Shown piece by piece: positions 40,658 to 53,600 of a stretch of 64,000 nt of DNA. The stretch is from Paramacrobiotus metropolitanus (lineage: Eukaryota > Tardigrada > Eutardigrada > Parachela > Macrobiotidae): the NCBI RefSeq assembly GCF_019649055.1, contig NW_026570226.1, forward strand, positions 1,302,001-1,366,000. The letters run 5' to 3'. Each line of letters starts with the position of its first letter. Positions within the stretch are counted from its first letter, which is position 1. A program made the translations under genes and the position numbers. The notes under the pieces are model-generated. The model ran no database searches. It worked only from the letters and a program-made list of their open reading frames with translations, and was not told the DNA's origin.

Positions 40658-41823
40658 TTCATTAACCAACAAATTATTGCAGTCAGGAAAAACCAAATTT
40701 TTCTTGTAGTATATCCATACGTAAATTTTCACCACAAAAAGTAAATTATACTATGTATAACTATGTAGCCAAATATTACAATCCACAGACATTTGGAGAT
40801 TAGCTACAGCGAATCAGTCATATAGTCAAGTTTTTCTGCATACAGCATCTCGACATAAAGATGGTTTGAGATCTGTTATAAGTAATAAAAAACAGAAACG
40901 CCGATGACGCTTTGGCGCAATGATTATCTGCGCACATCACATCGAACAATAAAGATTAGCCGGCGGTACTTTTATTGGGACAAAGATAAGGAGCACTTAA
41001 CCAACGTAATAGATCGCCTGCTCCGACACATACATCAATAAAATTAACGTACGTGAGCGAACAGTTTTACACAGTTAGTGGTATTGTCCTTGAGACATAA
41101 ATTAAAATTACCATATCTTCAATTATACAGTCACCTTGTCCGTAATGCACGGTAATGCACAATATGACAACTATATGACCTATGACGGATGTGTTTTCCC
41201 ACAAGGGCCGCAATTTTTGATGGCAGTGGGAGCACAAAAACCGTTGAGAAACCGATAATTATTGGTAAATTTCAATGGAAAATTGCGATGGTTTCTTAGG
41301 TTTTAGAGCTATAGTATCTTGTTAATCTCCACGAAAGTCTCCACGAAACGCGAATTAACTGAGCCACAAAAATAACAGAAATTTCATTACGTAACAGCTA
41401 CTGCAGCTTATGTTGCATGCAAAACGAAACTGTTGGAAGTTAGTTTTAAGGACAATTACTTCTTCTACGGTATGTACTATAAATGAAAAGCAGATCGTAT
41501 GCGCAACAATCTACCCTAATACCGAGCACTGCACAACCGATTCGCATGGAACACACAACAGCATTTTCAATCGGGTTTATCACAGCTTTCGTTTCGTTAC
41601 AGAAAAAAATATTTTTTAGCAAAAGCTTTGCAATTATAACACTTCTTTAAAAAACGATAAACTGACATTACTTGCTTGCCAGTTACCACTGCTGCGTTAA
41701 CAAAGTAAAAGTGAAAATATAAAAACTTGTGCTAAGATCGCTTCTGTTAATCACAGTCCCCTCAAGGAAATCAACATTTTCATCTAGCAGAGAGACCTCA
41801 TCATAAAACTAGTCTTCCTTAAC
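40658..41823. other. Spacer between transporter copies D and C
   Basis: 1.2 kb, the longest gap in the array. AT-rich, no open frame with splice context. Contains the promoter of copy D and the 3' end of copy C. Confidence 0.55.
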
Positions 41824-44800
41824 CTACAATCCAATCTTCGAAGAAGTTTTCCATTCTAACCAACAATAGCCTGCCAGGGCCGGAATGCCAGTTATCCCCA
41901 TAATCAAAAGTTGAAAAGGCAAAGTTAATACTGTTGAATATCCGAACGCGATTACATTGGCAACTGCCTACAAACCAAAAAATCGAGCTACCAAATTGCA
42001 CAAGACCACAAATTAAAGAAAATATTCGCGCCACGTTGTTATGCTGCTTGTAACGTACCGTCATAAATTGATAGACTCCAAATGCAGCAACCGTTTGAAA
42101 TGGATAGACGCTTCCCAAGTACGCCATTAGCTACAAAACACGTGGCAATACCGACATCACATAACACGTAGCAAACTCAGTAGAATACTTCCAAGCTAGA
42201 CAGTTCGCTAGATAAATGCTCCCACTCGAATCCCCAAATCCAGTACATCGTACACAAATAAGTACACCGGCCTAAATGATTTCAAAACGCACCTGATTGT
42301 TCCAAATGGCATCGCCTATGAAGAACAATTTTCATGTACAGAGTTACACCCACAGCAACAGAAAATTTATCTTACCGAATCCTATTAAAGCTGTGCAAAG
42401 CATAGCGACGTATGGGCTGAAAAAAACAAAAATTCTGTGTCATAAACCACCAACAAAAAAGCATTAAAAATCTTCACAGGTGTAATGGAATCATAAAAAA
42501 ATCATCCAAGTGCCGCTTAGATGTACAAAAAGTGGTTCGATATGCTTACTTCGGCCCAATATAGGACAGTTCATTGGTCATTTGCAGTGGCGACAGTGGA
42601 GGCATATTCAAGAAAATCAAATAAAACGCTGACAGGTGCACCATCAGTCCCAAAACTAGAAATACATCTCGTCCCTTCCTGTTAGACCATGCACCAAATA
42701 TTCCCAGGAACACACCACCTACAGCAACGATCGCTAATAAAATACTGTTTTTTTTGGCAACACAAGCCAGCACCTGTTATCTCCCCCACGCCCTGGAATA
42801 CTCCATTTAATCCAACGAGGGATTCTCGTAAGTTTCCGAAAGCGCGAGTGTAACCCAACGCTGTGCCATTAATGTTGGACCAGAATGTCAAGGTAAACCC
42901 TATCGATAATTTCAAACGCATGTAGATTCGTATTATCTATTACGACCACACTCCCTTACCGATGTAGCAGAAATGTGGAATGAGCAACAGCATCTCTTTC
43001 TTAAAACCCAAACGAATTGTGGCAACTGAAAATGAAACAAAAATACGCTGACGGAATCAATCCTACCATACATATACCAAGCGAATTCAACAAACTCATA
43101 CCTAAAGCAGCTTTCGCTCCCACCGGCATTTGGTTAATTCTGTTAAAAAAACAAAATTTAAATTTCGGGTTCAGACGGTTTGTCATAAAAAACTATCCCG
43201 ATCAATTACCATCCAAAAAAATTTCAGGTGAGAGATAATTGAAAAAAAAGAAAACTGAAGATACAGTTATTTTTATCATAGTTTCGAAGACATACTCTTG
43301 AGTGTGCTTGTACTGTTTGGCATTCCATGGATGTTTTATTAGAATAAACACCAGCGTTCCTAACATCGCAGTCACCGTAAGTGTGACAAACACGATTATC
43401 CGTGTGCGATCTTCGATTGTCGTCGCTCCTCGAAGCATGAAATAGTAGAACAAACTTCCGGCTGGTAAACTGTAAAAGACGTGGAAAATTCATACACACA
43501 AATGCAAAATTTCACAGGCAAGTATAATGTGATGTACCATATCTGGAAAATTCCCCAAAATAACCCGGTATTTCTAGAAAAAAAGCACGACGTAAATACA
43601 CCAACAGCACGGTCCATGGCATGGGCAATTACCCTGCCTTTCAATCGTGTTCGGGGCAGAATTGCTTGTCACAAAATATCCCTGAACGGCCCAGACGATG
43701 CCAACGCCGAAACCGGAAATGGCTGCGCACGGAAAAATTATCCAATACACTGGTTTAATTAAACCAGCAATGTTGGCGCCGATGGCAACTAAAAAATTAA
43801 AAAATTTCCATAGTCCATACATAAAAGTCAAATTTTCAAGAAATAAATCCGAGAGTTCAATAAATTTTTCAATAAATCCTAGAGGGGCTTTGTAGTGGTT
43901 ATACACTTCGCTACCAGTAGTGCTTCAAAATCTGAGCTGTATAAAAGCAACACAGTAGCTACTCGTACATACTGGATCCCACCACCAGAGCAGACTTTGG
44001 TCCCATCAAAAAGCACTGCAAAAGTCAATCGTATATAACACAATTTTTTAACATCGTAGCACATAATATGATAATATTAAGTTTTATAACAATTACACGA
44101 ATTCTAATGACGACTTTGTACCGCAAAAATTTATTTCACTTAATCGCATTCTGACCAAAGCTCAACTTACAACGGATGGGCCAATCAAATAGGCGATGGC
44201 TTGTGTCGCTAAACAGAAGAAAATCCCATAAGAAGTTAATGATTAATGAAGCTAATAGAGGCTTTGAGCAGAAAACACCATAACCATACCTTAACCATCC
44301 CTTATCGTGTAGTTGGACGACCGCCATCGAGGTAGCAGTGTACAAAGTACTCAGCGAAGGCGCATAGCTGACTCTGGGTCCCTTCAGATTTAATTTGTTT
44401 TCTCGCACTGCGTGAAACGATCTCTTTCCAAAAAATTACATTTACATTCAAAAATGTTTTCTCTATTCAAAAAGTGTATATCTGGGGAAGTTAAATTGGG
44501 CAGGTGTTAAGGGGAGCCTTTGAAAGTCCATCACCATACGACACGTTTGTATGGTATTCACACTTACCATACGCTCGCACTTAACCATATAGTATGGTTA
44601 AGTGTATGGCTATGGTTAAGTGGAGCAGTTGCTCAAAGCTTCTAATGACTAATGGTCACTAATCCCTTGCATATTTTCAAATCTTCTTCATATCTTCAAA
44701 TCGTCATGACAAATAAATTGCACGACAGACCCGAAGATGCTGGAGAACGTACCGCAGTTTATCGCCAGACAAATGTATCCCAAGGTGGCATCGTTGAACA

Positions 44801-45325
44801 CACTGTTCAACACCACAGTCTAAAACGAAAGCGAAACATGGATTACAACAAAGAATTCAAGGCAAAGGTAAAAAGCCACCAAAGGGTTTTGGCAGTTCAT
44901 TTACTGTACATTGCGTGTGTTGCACACCCACGCTTACTTTAAAAGCAAATAAAGACCACTGTAAGTCTCATAAATAACTAAAATTGTAAATCTACGTTTG
45001 ACTGAAATTGCTCCATCTGAAATAACTTTAATAAAAAAAATCTACCGTTTTACAACATTTACAGATTTATTTCCCAGATTTTTACCTGCGCCATTCCGGC
45101 GGTTAATATGGATCCCATATTAAGCATAAAACCAAATCCCAAAAGAATAACGTTTATAAGTCTCCGCCGATTCGTAATACTTGGCTCATCAGGTAAATCT
45201 AATAGCCTGGGAGTTTCGGGTGAGTCCTCAGAGCGTTCATGCTCGTCTTCTGCGTTCATTCCTGACAGAAAAGCAGGTTCCGGTTCTTCATAGAGAGCGG
45301 GTCCGCTAACATCGTTTTTTTCCAT
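41824..45325 (-). CDS. UNC93-like MFS transporter (MFSD11 family), copy C
   Basis: Exons: 45325-45086, 44819-44753, 44208-44171, 44015-43973, 43788-43638, 43573-43538, 43469-43314, 43139-43102, 43025-42960, 42899-42774, 42718-42550, 42416-42376, 42315-42293, 42130-42059, 41967-41824; 469 residues, the shortest copy. Family blocks: NVILLGFGFMLNMG, FLMGPKSALVVG, NTGLFWGIFQ, FYYFMLRG, RESLVGLNGVFQGVGE, FYLIFLNMP, GDAIWNNQ. The N-terminal tail has an acidic dileucine (ETPRLL). The TVVLNSV exon is 15 bases shorter than in A and B. The final two exons of the other copies are fused (intron absent). The intron after 43638 needs a GC donor (AAG|GCAGGG): the 151-base exon length shared by all five copies leaves no GT in the right place. 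Confidence 0.87.
44578..44604. repeat. Perfect 12-bp stem hairpin
   Basis: CACTTAACCATA and TATGGTTAAGTG flank a three-base loop (TAG), within the second intron of transporter copy C. ACCATAC-type words recur just upstream, so this may be a relic of a small foldback element. Confidence 0.8.
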
Positions 45326-46155
45326 TTTCCGGAGTTACTTTTGCAAAATATTACGTTGGCAGGCAAACCATACATAATAACTGTTCGTGCAAAAGAAAGA
45401 CGGCCAGCTCAGTTTCGTATCTTCACAAAAAACGAAAATGTCAAACATAATTCCTCGTGATCCTGGCGGATTACAGGCCACAGACTGCACATTTCACACG
45501 AAGAACGAAGTTCATACTATCATGCGTAGTGATAAATTTATTATAATGTTATTGTAAACCTTTATCGTATGATAACAGCGATAACGCGCGGAAACTCAGA
45601 ATAACAAAATCAATGGACATCGTTATTTCTGACAGTTAAAACTCAAAAGTACTGTACTGAGTGTACTCGTATAATTCTTAGGACCAAAACGTCAGCTGTT
45701 GGTCGCCCAAAGTGTTGACGCGCCAGCCACCAGTTCGAGGCAGTTTGTGAATGGTAGTACAAAAATCGTTGTGTTTGCTGGTTCCCTTCGGACATTTTAA
45801 TTTTGCCCACAGATTTTAATGACAAACCGATTTATTTAACAAGAAACAACAACAAAGATTAATTTATAAGTAACTTGGCAGTTCAACAAAAATTAATGAC
45901 CTGCTTAAAAAGTGGCTATAAGAGATCAGAAGATTTGCAAAAGTTGTAACCGCGGTGCGGGGCAGGTAAACCCATGATGCCGGCGAGTACAATACACACA
46001 GACACTTTCTAACAGTCGAACGCTCCCTTAAAATGCACTTCTTGCAGGCATTTGTCTGGAGTGGGTAAATATAAAATTGTGAAACGTTGACGACAATAAT
46101 TTCTTATCACATTTCAGCTTGCAGTAATTATTACTGCTATTCAAGCATAAAATCG
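45326..46155. other. Spacer between transporter copies C and B
   Basis: 830 bases without a recognisable gene. Holds the promoter of copy C and the 3' UTR of copy B. Confidence 0.6.
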
Positions 46156-49100
46156 CTAATTAAACAGAGATTCGTTGGCTTCCCATGTCCGACGGCTTGT
46201 CTTCCACTCCATCCAACAAAAGCCGGCAGCAGCTGGAAGAGCGGTTCCGACAAGGAGAAGGAATTGGTAGGGCAGGGTTAAAATTGTGGAATACCAGAAT
46301 GCTAAAAGAAAAAAAAATTTAATTTCTGTTTAATTAGGCTTTTAATAAGTCAGCTAGTTCAACAAACTAAAGCAGTTTCTAACACCGCTTTTGCTACGTA
46401 CCGAATATAAGGCTTATATGTACAACTATCTGTAATGTACTTCAAAAATAATAATAAACAGTACCGTTTCTACCGCTGTCAGAAATACAGTTACTGTACC
46501 TGCAGAATTAACGACAGCCTGCAATAGAAAACACTACGATTACCGTTGGTAATGGTGAAACCAAAATATTTTTGTGGTTTCGACTTTCATTAACTTACAC
46601 AGTAGAACTGATACACTCCAAAAGCGGCAACTGTTTTGTAGGGGTACACCCATCCAAGATATGCCATTAACTAAGAAAAGGTCGTTGTAAGCATACACAC
46701 ATGTCTTAGCGTGACCATTTTCAAATATCTATATCGCATACGTTAAAACGGTTAAGTAAACAACTTGGGCCTTGGGTAATTACATGGCGGAAAAGCTTTT
46801 TACAGTCTTAATGTGATATTTCTTCCCGAAAGACTAATACTTTTTCTGTAATAGGTTATGCCTGCATGTCTTACTTGATTGGTCCAAATTGCATCACCTG
46901 TAGAAAAAGAATGCACAGATAAGTTACACGGACACGAACATCTTCATCTAATACAAATTATTGTACGGAACACATGAATTAAAAAGGCTGCACTTACCAA
47001 CTCCAAAAATTGCAATACAAAACATTGCCAAATAAGCGCTGCAAAAAATATGGGTTGGAATTGTTATTATGTAAGAACTCTACAAGATTTAAATTAATAT
47101 TCCGTTGTGCTTGACTGCTCTGTTAGTAATTTTTACAACGGATTTGACTTTAAATTATAAGAAATTCTTTTTCTCCTTGGCGGTTTCAGTATACTCCGCT
47201 ATATGTGCTCGTATATCTCGAAGCTATACTATATTATTTTGCAGAAGGTTGTGGTGAGATGTAAACAGTGAATATTTAACTGCACATTAGTGCTCCAGTT
47301 ATCTTACTTTGGGTTTCCCAAATACGAGCCATTAGATGTGGGATGAATCGGCGCATCAGATGGAAGATTGAGGAAAATCAAATACAGTGCGACAAAATGT
47401 GTAATCATGCCGGCTATCAGGAAAATATCCCTTCCGTGCCGATTAGACCACTTTCCGGCTAATCCCAAAAAACTGCTGGCTAAAACAAGCATGATTATTT
47501 TTTTATCGGGAATACAACCGCAGCTTGTTTTCAATCAAAAGATAAAAACTTTTTATGTGTTGTTAGTTAACGGTCTTCATGATTAATACTAAAACCACTA
47601 ATGTTTTACCTGGCAAGAAAGATAATTTCCAATTACACGGTTACCTATAATTTCTCCTATCCCAAGAAAGACGCCGTTTAAACCAACAAGCGACTGTCCA
47701 ATGTTGCCGAATCGTAAAGTATAACCTAGTGTAGTACTATAAACACTATTCCAGAAGGTGGCCTGCATACCTAAAACAGTACAGCAAATTAAATGTACCC
47801 TTCCTCGATTGCTGGTCAATTACTTAAAAAAGAGGTGCTGATATACAGTGCAGTAGATGACTTACCAATGTAAAAGAAGTGAGGTACAAGGAAGAGCATT
47901 TCCCGTTTCAGACCAAGTTTGACTGTGGCGACTGCATACATAAAAAGTTAAACACTAAATCTAAATGGCATCAACAAAACTTAAGGCAAACAAAAAGACA
48001 GCGTGGCTTAATTTACTGTAAAATTAATTACGAGTAATTTACTTAATTCCTCTTTTGCCTTTTCGGTGCGCGTCCGAGTTATTGAAACAGCCGGCCTGCG
48101 TACATTTGTAGAGGATGTCCATGGATGCCGTATAAGACTGAATAATATCACTCCTACCACTGCTGCAGTGGTTAGTGTCGCAAATACAGCGTATCTCGTA
48201 TTAGGTGTGATTGTATCGGCTCCACGTAACATGAAGAAATAAAACAAGCTCCCGGATATCAAGCTAGAATTATATTCAGTTAAACAGGCTGAACTGACCA
48301 GTGAAGAGGGATGGATGGAACAAGTATGACGCTTTATTTAATATTTATATATATATTGTAAAATTTTACCTTGATTGAAAGATTCCCCAAAATATCCCAT
48401 AATTTCTACGAGAACGCAGCAACATGCAGGGTTAATAGCGCACGATTTCGTACACGGAAATGATTAATGATTTTTATTGCATGTAACGCGAGTCGATAGT
48501 GGTCAGTGCTGGTCACCTTTCTACGGTGTCGCTCCTCGAGTTTACAGCCACGAAGTACCCCTGCACTGCCCAGATGAAACCACCACCCATTCCGGCAATA
48601 ACCGATCCGGCATAAATTGTTGCCACAAACGGGCGGATGAACGATGCAATATATAGTGAAATGCAAACTGCATAAAATTACACCCAATTTAAAATACAGT
48701 TTTAACATATTAAATCTGCATGCTATCGTATTAATTTTTGTAAATGCGTTTTCGTTACCTGAGCCGGCAACCAGAACCAACTTCGGACCAATCAGAGCGC
48801 TCTAAACACAACAAACTGAAATGGTGCAAAATCAAATTAATCTGATTATCACATCGGTTGGAACTAATGGCTTACCACGGACGCTCCGAACAAATACGCC
48901 ACAGCCTGTGTTGCTGCACATTAAACATTGAAAGTTCGTTAGGTACGAGTACAAGTGGGAAAATGAGTTCTACAGGCTAACTTGTAAGATCTTTAACGCT
49001 TCAAAGGCTTATTACATACCGCAGTTGATAGCCATGAAAACATATCCTTCCGTTGGCGATCCGTCAAACCAATTGTCATGGACGCTGTTTAGAACAACTG

Positions 49101-49738
49101 TCTAGAAATCACAACACGAATCGTAAAAATGGTCTAGTGAAATGCGCTTTTTAAAAAACAGAATGCGTTTCTGGACAAATTTATACGAACTTTTCTGGAC
49201 AAATTTATACCAACTCGCTAAATGTCACAACTTTCCGAAATCTAAATAAAAGAATGATCCAAGGACTATATACAGTTTAAAGTCTTCTTCCCTAACAATT
49301 CGTAGTACGTATACTACGGATCGCGTAGTAAGTACTGTATCTGTAGTGTTTACTTGACACATGACGCATGTTTGTAGTGCTCCGATATTCAACATGAATC
49401 CGAATCCCAGCAAAAGGACATTTAGAAATTTTTCAGGGATAAATTTAAAATGCTTGCGCTCAGAGAAATCATTTTCGGAGCTGATTGATATCGATCGGAA
49501 AGTGTCTTCGCCTAAAATTGTTAACTGTTAAACATAAGTGTATATACACATATACAGTACACAGTAAAAACTAAACAGGAGTATGATAGTTGCAACCTTT
49601 TTTTACCAATATTTAAATCGGCACACACATTAAAAGTAATGGACGGGAATAAAATTACACCCAAGAAAATCGCACTTTACCATTAATCAATCGCTCGTGT
49701 CCCGTAATGATAACATCCGTATTGGGTTCCGACAACAT
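46156..49738 (-). CDS. UNC93-like MFS transporter (MFSD11 family), copy B
   Basis: Exons: 49738-49681, 49511-49354, 49101-49020, 48913-48876, 48801-48759, 48667-48517, 48405-48370, 48263-48043, 47931-47866, 47770-47645, 47479-47308, 47038-46998, 46897-46875, 46670-46599, 46518-46500, 46301-46156; 483 residues. Blocks: FLNVLLLGFGFMLNIG, ALIGPK, NYGIFWGIFQ, FYFFMLRG, GQSLVGLNGVFLGIGE, ALYLIFLNLPSDAPI (closest of the five to human MFSD11 in this block), GDAIWTNQ. The N-terminal tail is split by an intron not seen in the other copies. The small 38-base-class exon before the KREMLF helix is missing here; its coding is replaced by an extension of the previous exon. Confidence 0.88.
49168..49210. 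repeat. Short direct repeat
   Basis: TTTCTGGACAAATTTATAC occurs twice (49168-49186 and 49192-49210) in the second intron of transporter copy B. Confidence 0.85.
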
Positions 49739-50613
49739 TGTCGCACTGGAACTGCGGAAGGTGTGCTGAATATCAGTATACACAAATTTGGTGTTTTATT
49801 TTTTTAACGTTGTTTTACTTCAACCGGAAACTCACATCCGTTCGTAATTTTCAGCAGCGAGCGGTGTAGTAAACTTCTGTAGAAAATCTTAAGACTTAAG
49901 CACGATATCAGCGCTGATATTTGCACAGATTTTAGAGATATGCTCCATTATTTTGTGTGTTATCAGTAACACAGTTGATTGTAATTATGATCGCTTATCG
50001 TTTATGATGGACAATGTTTAAATACAATACAATTCGTAGTAGTACGGTTTTAGATATCCTTGGGTATATAACACAAAGTCAAATGCCAAATTAAAAGTGA
50101 TGTCTTTGTGTTGGACAAGTTCTTTAATTTAGAAGAACACAAATCTTCATTTATTGGGGCCGTGTTCTAATTAATGCTCTAGTTGATCAACGCTGTCGAC
50201 TTTTGCTGGCAAAATATACTATCTAATAAAGAGAACCAGCTCATTAATAAAAAAAGAAATTTACTCCAAACCGTGAAAACCGCTGACTACAGATTTGTTT
50301 AATACACGTTGAGCATAAGTAAGTACAGTACATTATATGTATTGTAGTACGAATCTACAACACGGTCAATAAGGTGCTGCTGCATGATAGGGAAGCAATT
50401 ACAGATATCCAGATTTATACAGATATAGGTACGGTACGGCTTGTATGCTGTTTTTTATCTTTTGTGTTGTTTGAATGCTGACATGGTCGCCGGAATCAGT
50501 ACCATCAATAATCCGAGCGCCTCTAATACCAACAACCACGAAAATGACCTTTTGATGATTCATAAAACGGTAAATTTTCACCGCGCTCTCAAATAGGCAG
50601 GTAATTACTGTAA
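49739..50613. other. Spacer between transporter copies B and A
   Basis: 875 bases, no gene seen. A minus-strand AATAAA at 50155-50150 could end copy A, 460 bases after its stop. Confidence 0.55.
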
Positions 50614-53600
50614 TCAGGGGATTATTAGTGATTGATCAGCATGATGGTCAACACATTGTGGTTCATAAATGCTTCTTTCAGGTTCGTTAAAATCAGGATC
50701 AGAATTTTTCCGATGTAGCCGTTTGTAAGCCTCGGAATCCAAAAATCCCCATTTCCATTCTTCCATAAAAAACCCGAAGGCTGCCGGCACAGCAGAAACA
50801 ACCAAGAGCAACAGTTGATAAGGAAGTAGCAAAACCGTTGAATACAGATACGCTGAGAAAAACAAGGAAAGAACTTACCAACATGTACAAAAACACAAGG
50901 TACACATCTAGAAACCACGATAAACACGTTACGTTCTACTGTAACTATACTGCGGTAGTCTCTGATGTGGACAAGCACAATTAAACTGTAGTATAATAAC
51001 GTTTGGAGGAGAATCCTCCAGAAGTTTGTTACTGTGTTTCAGTGTTTGCATGCTCATATATTCCACAAAGGTACAGGAGATTACAGATACACTGTTTATG
51101 CAGCTGACATATGACACGGACTTACCAACAGTGTTTCCGATTGACTAAAAAAGGAAAACAGTTACAAACTGGATGTTTTTTCAGAAAGAATATTTCCCGT
51201 AAATCCCGATTATGATCAAAAGAAACACTTACGCCCCAAAACTGGTACACTGCAAATGCGGCGACGGTTTCGTGAGGATAAACAATCCCAAGAAAGGCCA
51301 TCAGCTGTAAACATATATTTCAGTTTTGTTTTACGAATTCCTGAAGCTGTGTTATTTCGACTTATTCCATTGCATTACGTACCTGGTTATTCCAGACTGC
51401 ATCACCTAATAAGACAATGATCTACATTAAAAACGGCTGAAACGAATATATTTGTCTGTTGAACGAATATATGCGGCAGTACGTCGCTCTGGATGGCTGA
51501 ATTTAGAGCTGTTACAAAGCCTTTGTAACAAAGGTGACATTAATTTAGCATCGTAAAACTCACCAAAGCCCAGCAGGAAAGCACACAGCATGGCAATGTC
51601 CTCGCTGTAAAGCATAATGCTCTTGGTTAATTACATACAGTATTTATTATTATATCTTTCGGTGGAATCAGTAATTTTTTGTACTTTGGCTCTAAAAGCG
51701 ATTTCTCCGGGGTTTTACCAAGAGGTGAATCGGCTGGAAGATTAAGAAACGCCAAGTAGAAGCAACCTAGAATAAAAACAAATTTGTTATAGATCCTCGC
51801 ATGGTCTGTAGAATATGCTGTATAGTCTGCACGAAAAGCGCAAAATCCAAGCAAGACCCACAAAAATGAATGAGCATGGCAAAAAGAATGCCGGGGTCCT
51901 TTCCGTTCCGATGTGACCATTTTCCCAATAAGCCCAGTGCAAAACCTCCTGAGAGAAAGCAGTGCAGAAGTTTACAACACTACTTGTGGTGCTTTTTAGA
52001 TTAAATTACAGCTAACTTTGTTAGTTTAATTATTTACTTTCTGCATTCAGCATAGAGCTATGTACATAAATCAAGTTCGTATACCTGTTATTTCCCCTAT
52101 GCCGACAAAAACTCCATTCAGTCCAACAAGCGATTCTCGAATAATGCCAAATCGCAAAGTATAGCCAAGGCAGGTTCCGTAAACATTCACCCAAAACGAT
52201 AGTTCAATCCCTATCGTAAAGAGATGGCATTACCGATTCATCATAGTACATGCATATGCCGGATGTACCGATATACAGAAACATGGGCAGTAAAATCCAC
52301 ATCTCCTTTTTCATTGCAAACTTCAGTGTTGCCACTGCAAAATTAAAAAAGCGTTAACTCAGAAAATTAAGTAAGCGAAAACTGGTAAAAAAATATACTG
52401 AAAAGCACAGAAAACTACAAGAGCCTGAAACCGGTATGACAAAAAACGATAGTTACGTCCCGATAACTACGAATAATTCTTCGAGCATAAAACTGCAAAT
52501 GTACAATACCTAGTGCTTGCTTCGGGCCTTGATATTCAAACTCGTCTCTAAAAACAAACATACAGTTCAAACTTCAAACTATACCAGCAAATTTTATTAA
52601 TAAGTAGATCATTAGTAAGTAGATTATCTACGAGACTCACATTTCCGTTTCTTCCGTAGGAGGTCGAAGAGGTTTACCTGTCCATGGATGCACTAGTAAA
52701 CTGAAGGTCACGATACCAAGTACGGAAACACCCAGAAGAACGGCGAAGACTATGAAGCGAGTCGTTGGATCAATGGATTCTTGTCCGTGCAGCATCAGGA
52801 AGTAAAACATATTTCCAGTCACTAAGCTATACTGTCATGAACAGGAAACACCTTCTGTGTGTTTTTCGTCGAAAGCAGGTTAATTACTGAAATTTCATAT
52901 TCTGGTCCAATTTACCTTGTTTGGTACAGTGCCCAAAAGATGCCGGTGTTTCTGCAATAATTCACATATTAGTAAAATACGTATATTTCTAAATTCTACA
53001 GTATTACGACATCTTTGGTCTTACCTTCCGTTTGTGCTTTTTGTGGAATTGATAGTGACGAAATAACCTTGCACGACCCATATTATACCGACGCCCCATC
53101 CAAGTATGGAAGAACCGATGTAAATAGTAATTGCAATTGGTCGCAGAAATGTCGATATGAACAAACTTATGCAAACTGCGAAGAAGAGCATGAAAATAAT
53201 TTGAAAATCCTTTTTAGTTATGATTACTGGGCATAATTTCCTTTACAATTACAACATTAGTACACATTCTTTTTACAAATTTCGTTTTTATTTTGAATTA
53301 ACCTAAAATGCAAAGGAAGGAAGGAAGTACCTGCTCCTCCAACGATCGCTAGTTTTGGACCAATAATTGCCACCTACGGTAATTCAAACTTTATTGTTAG
53401 TTGCGAAATGATGCGTTGTGACCACTTTATTCAGGACTTACGATGGATGGCCCAAGAAGATATGCTACCGCTTGCGTTCCTAAAACATTTTAGCAGCAGG
53501 AAGTGAATTTTGCAAAAACTTGGTGGCACCGTTATTTCATACTCAAAGACATAGATACGAGTACCTACATAACACTTCGCACTGCAAATGTAGGGAGAAC

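Noticed and set aside
50879-50907. Possible extra exon in transporter copy A, between a TCTAG acceptor and a GTAAGT donor
   Set aside because: It is 29 bases long and would break the frame of the last exon. The two flanking exons already join in phase and match the paralogues.
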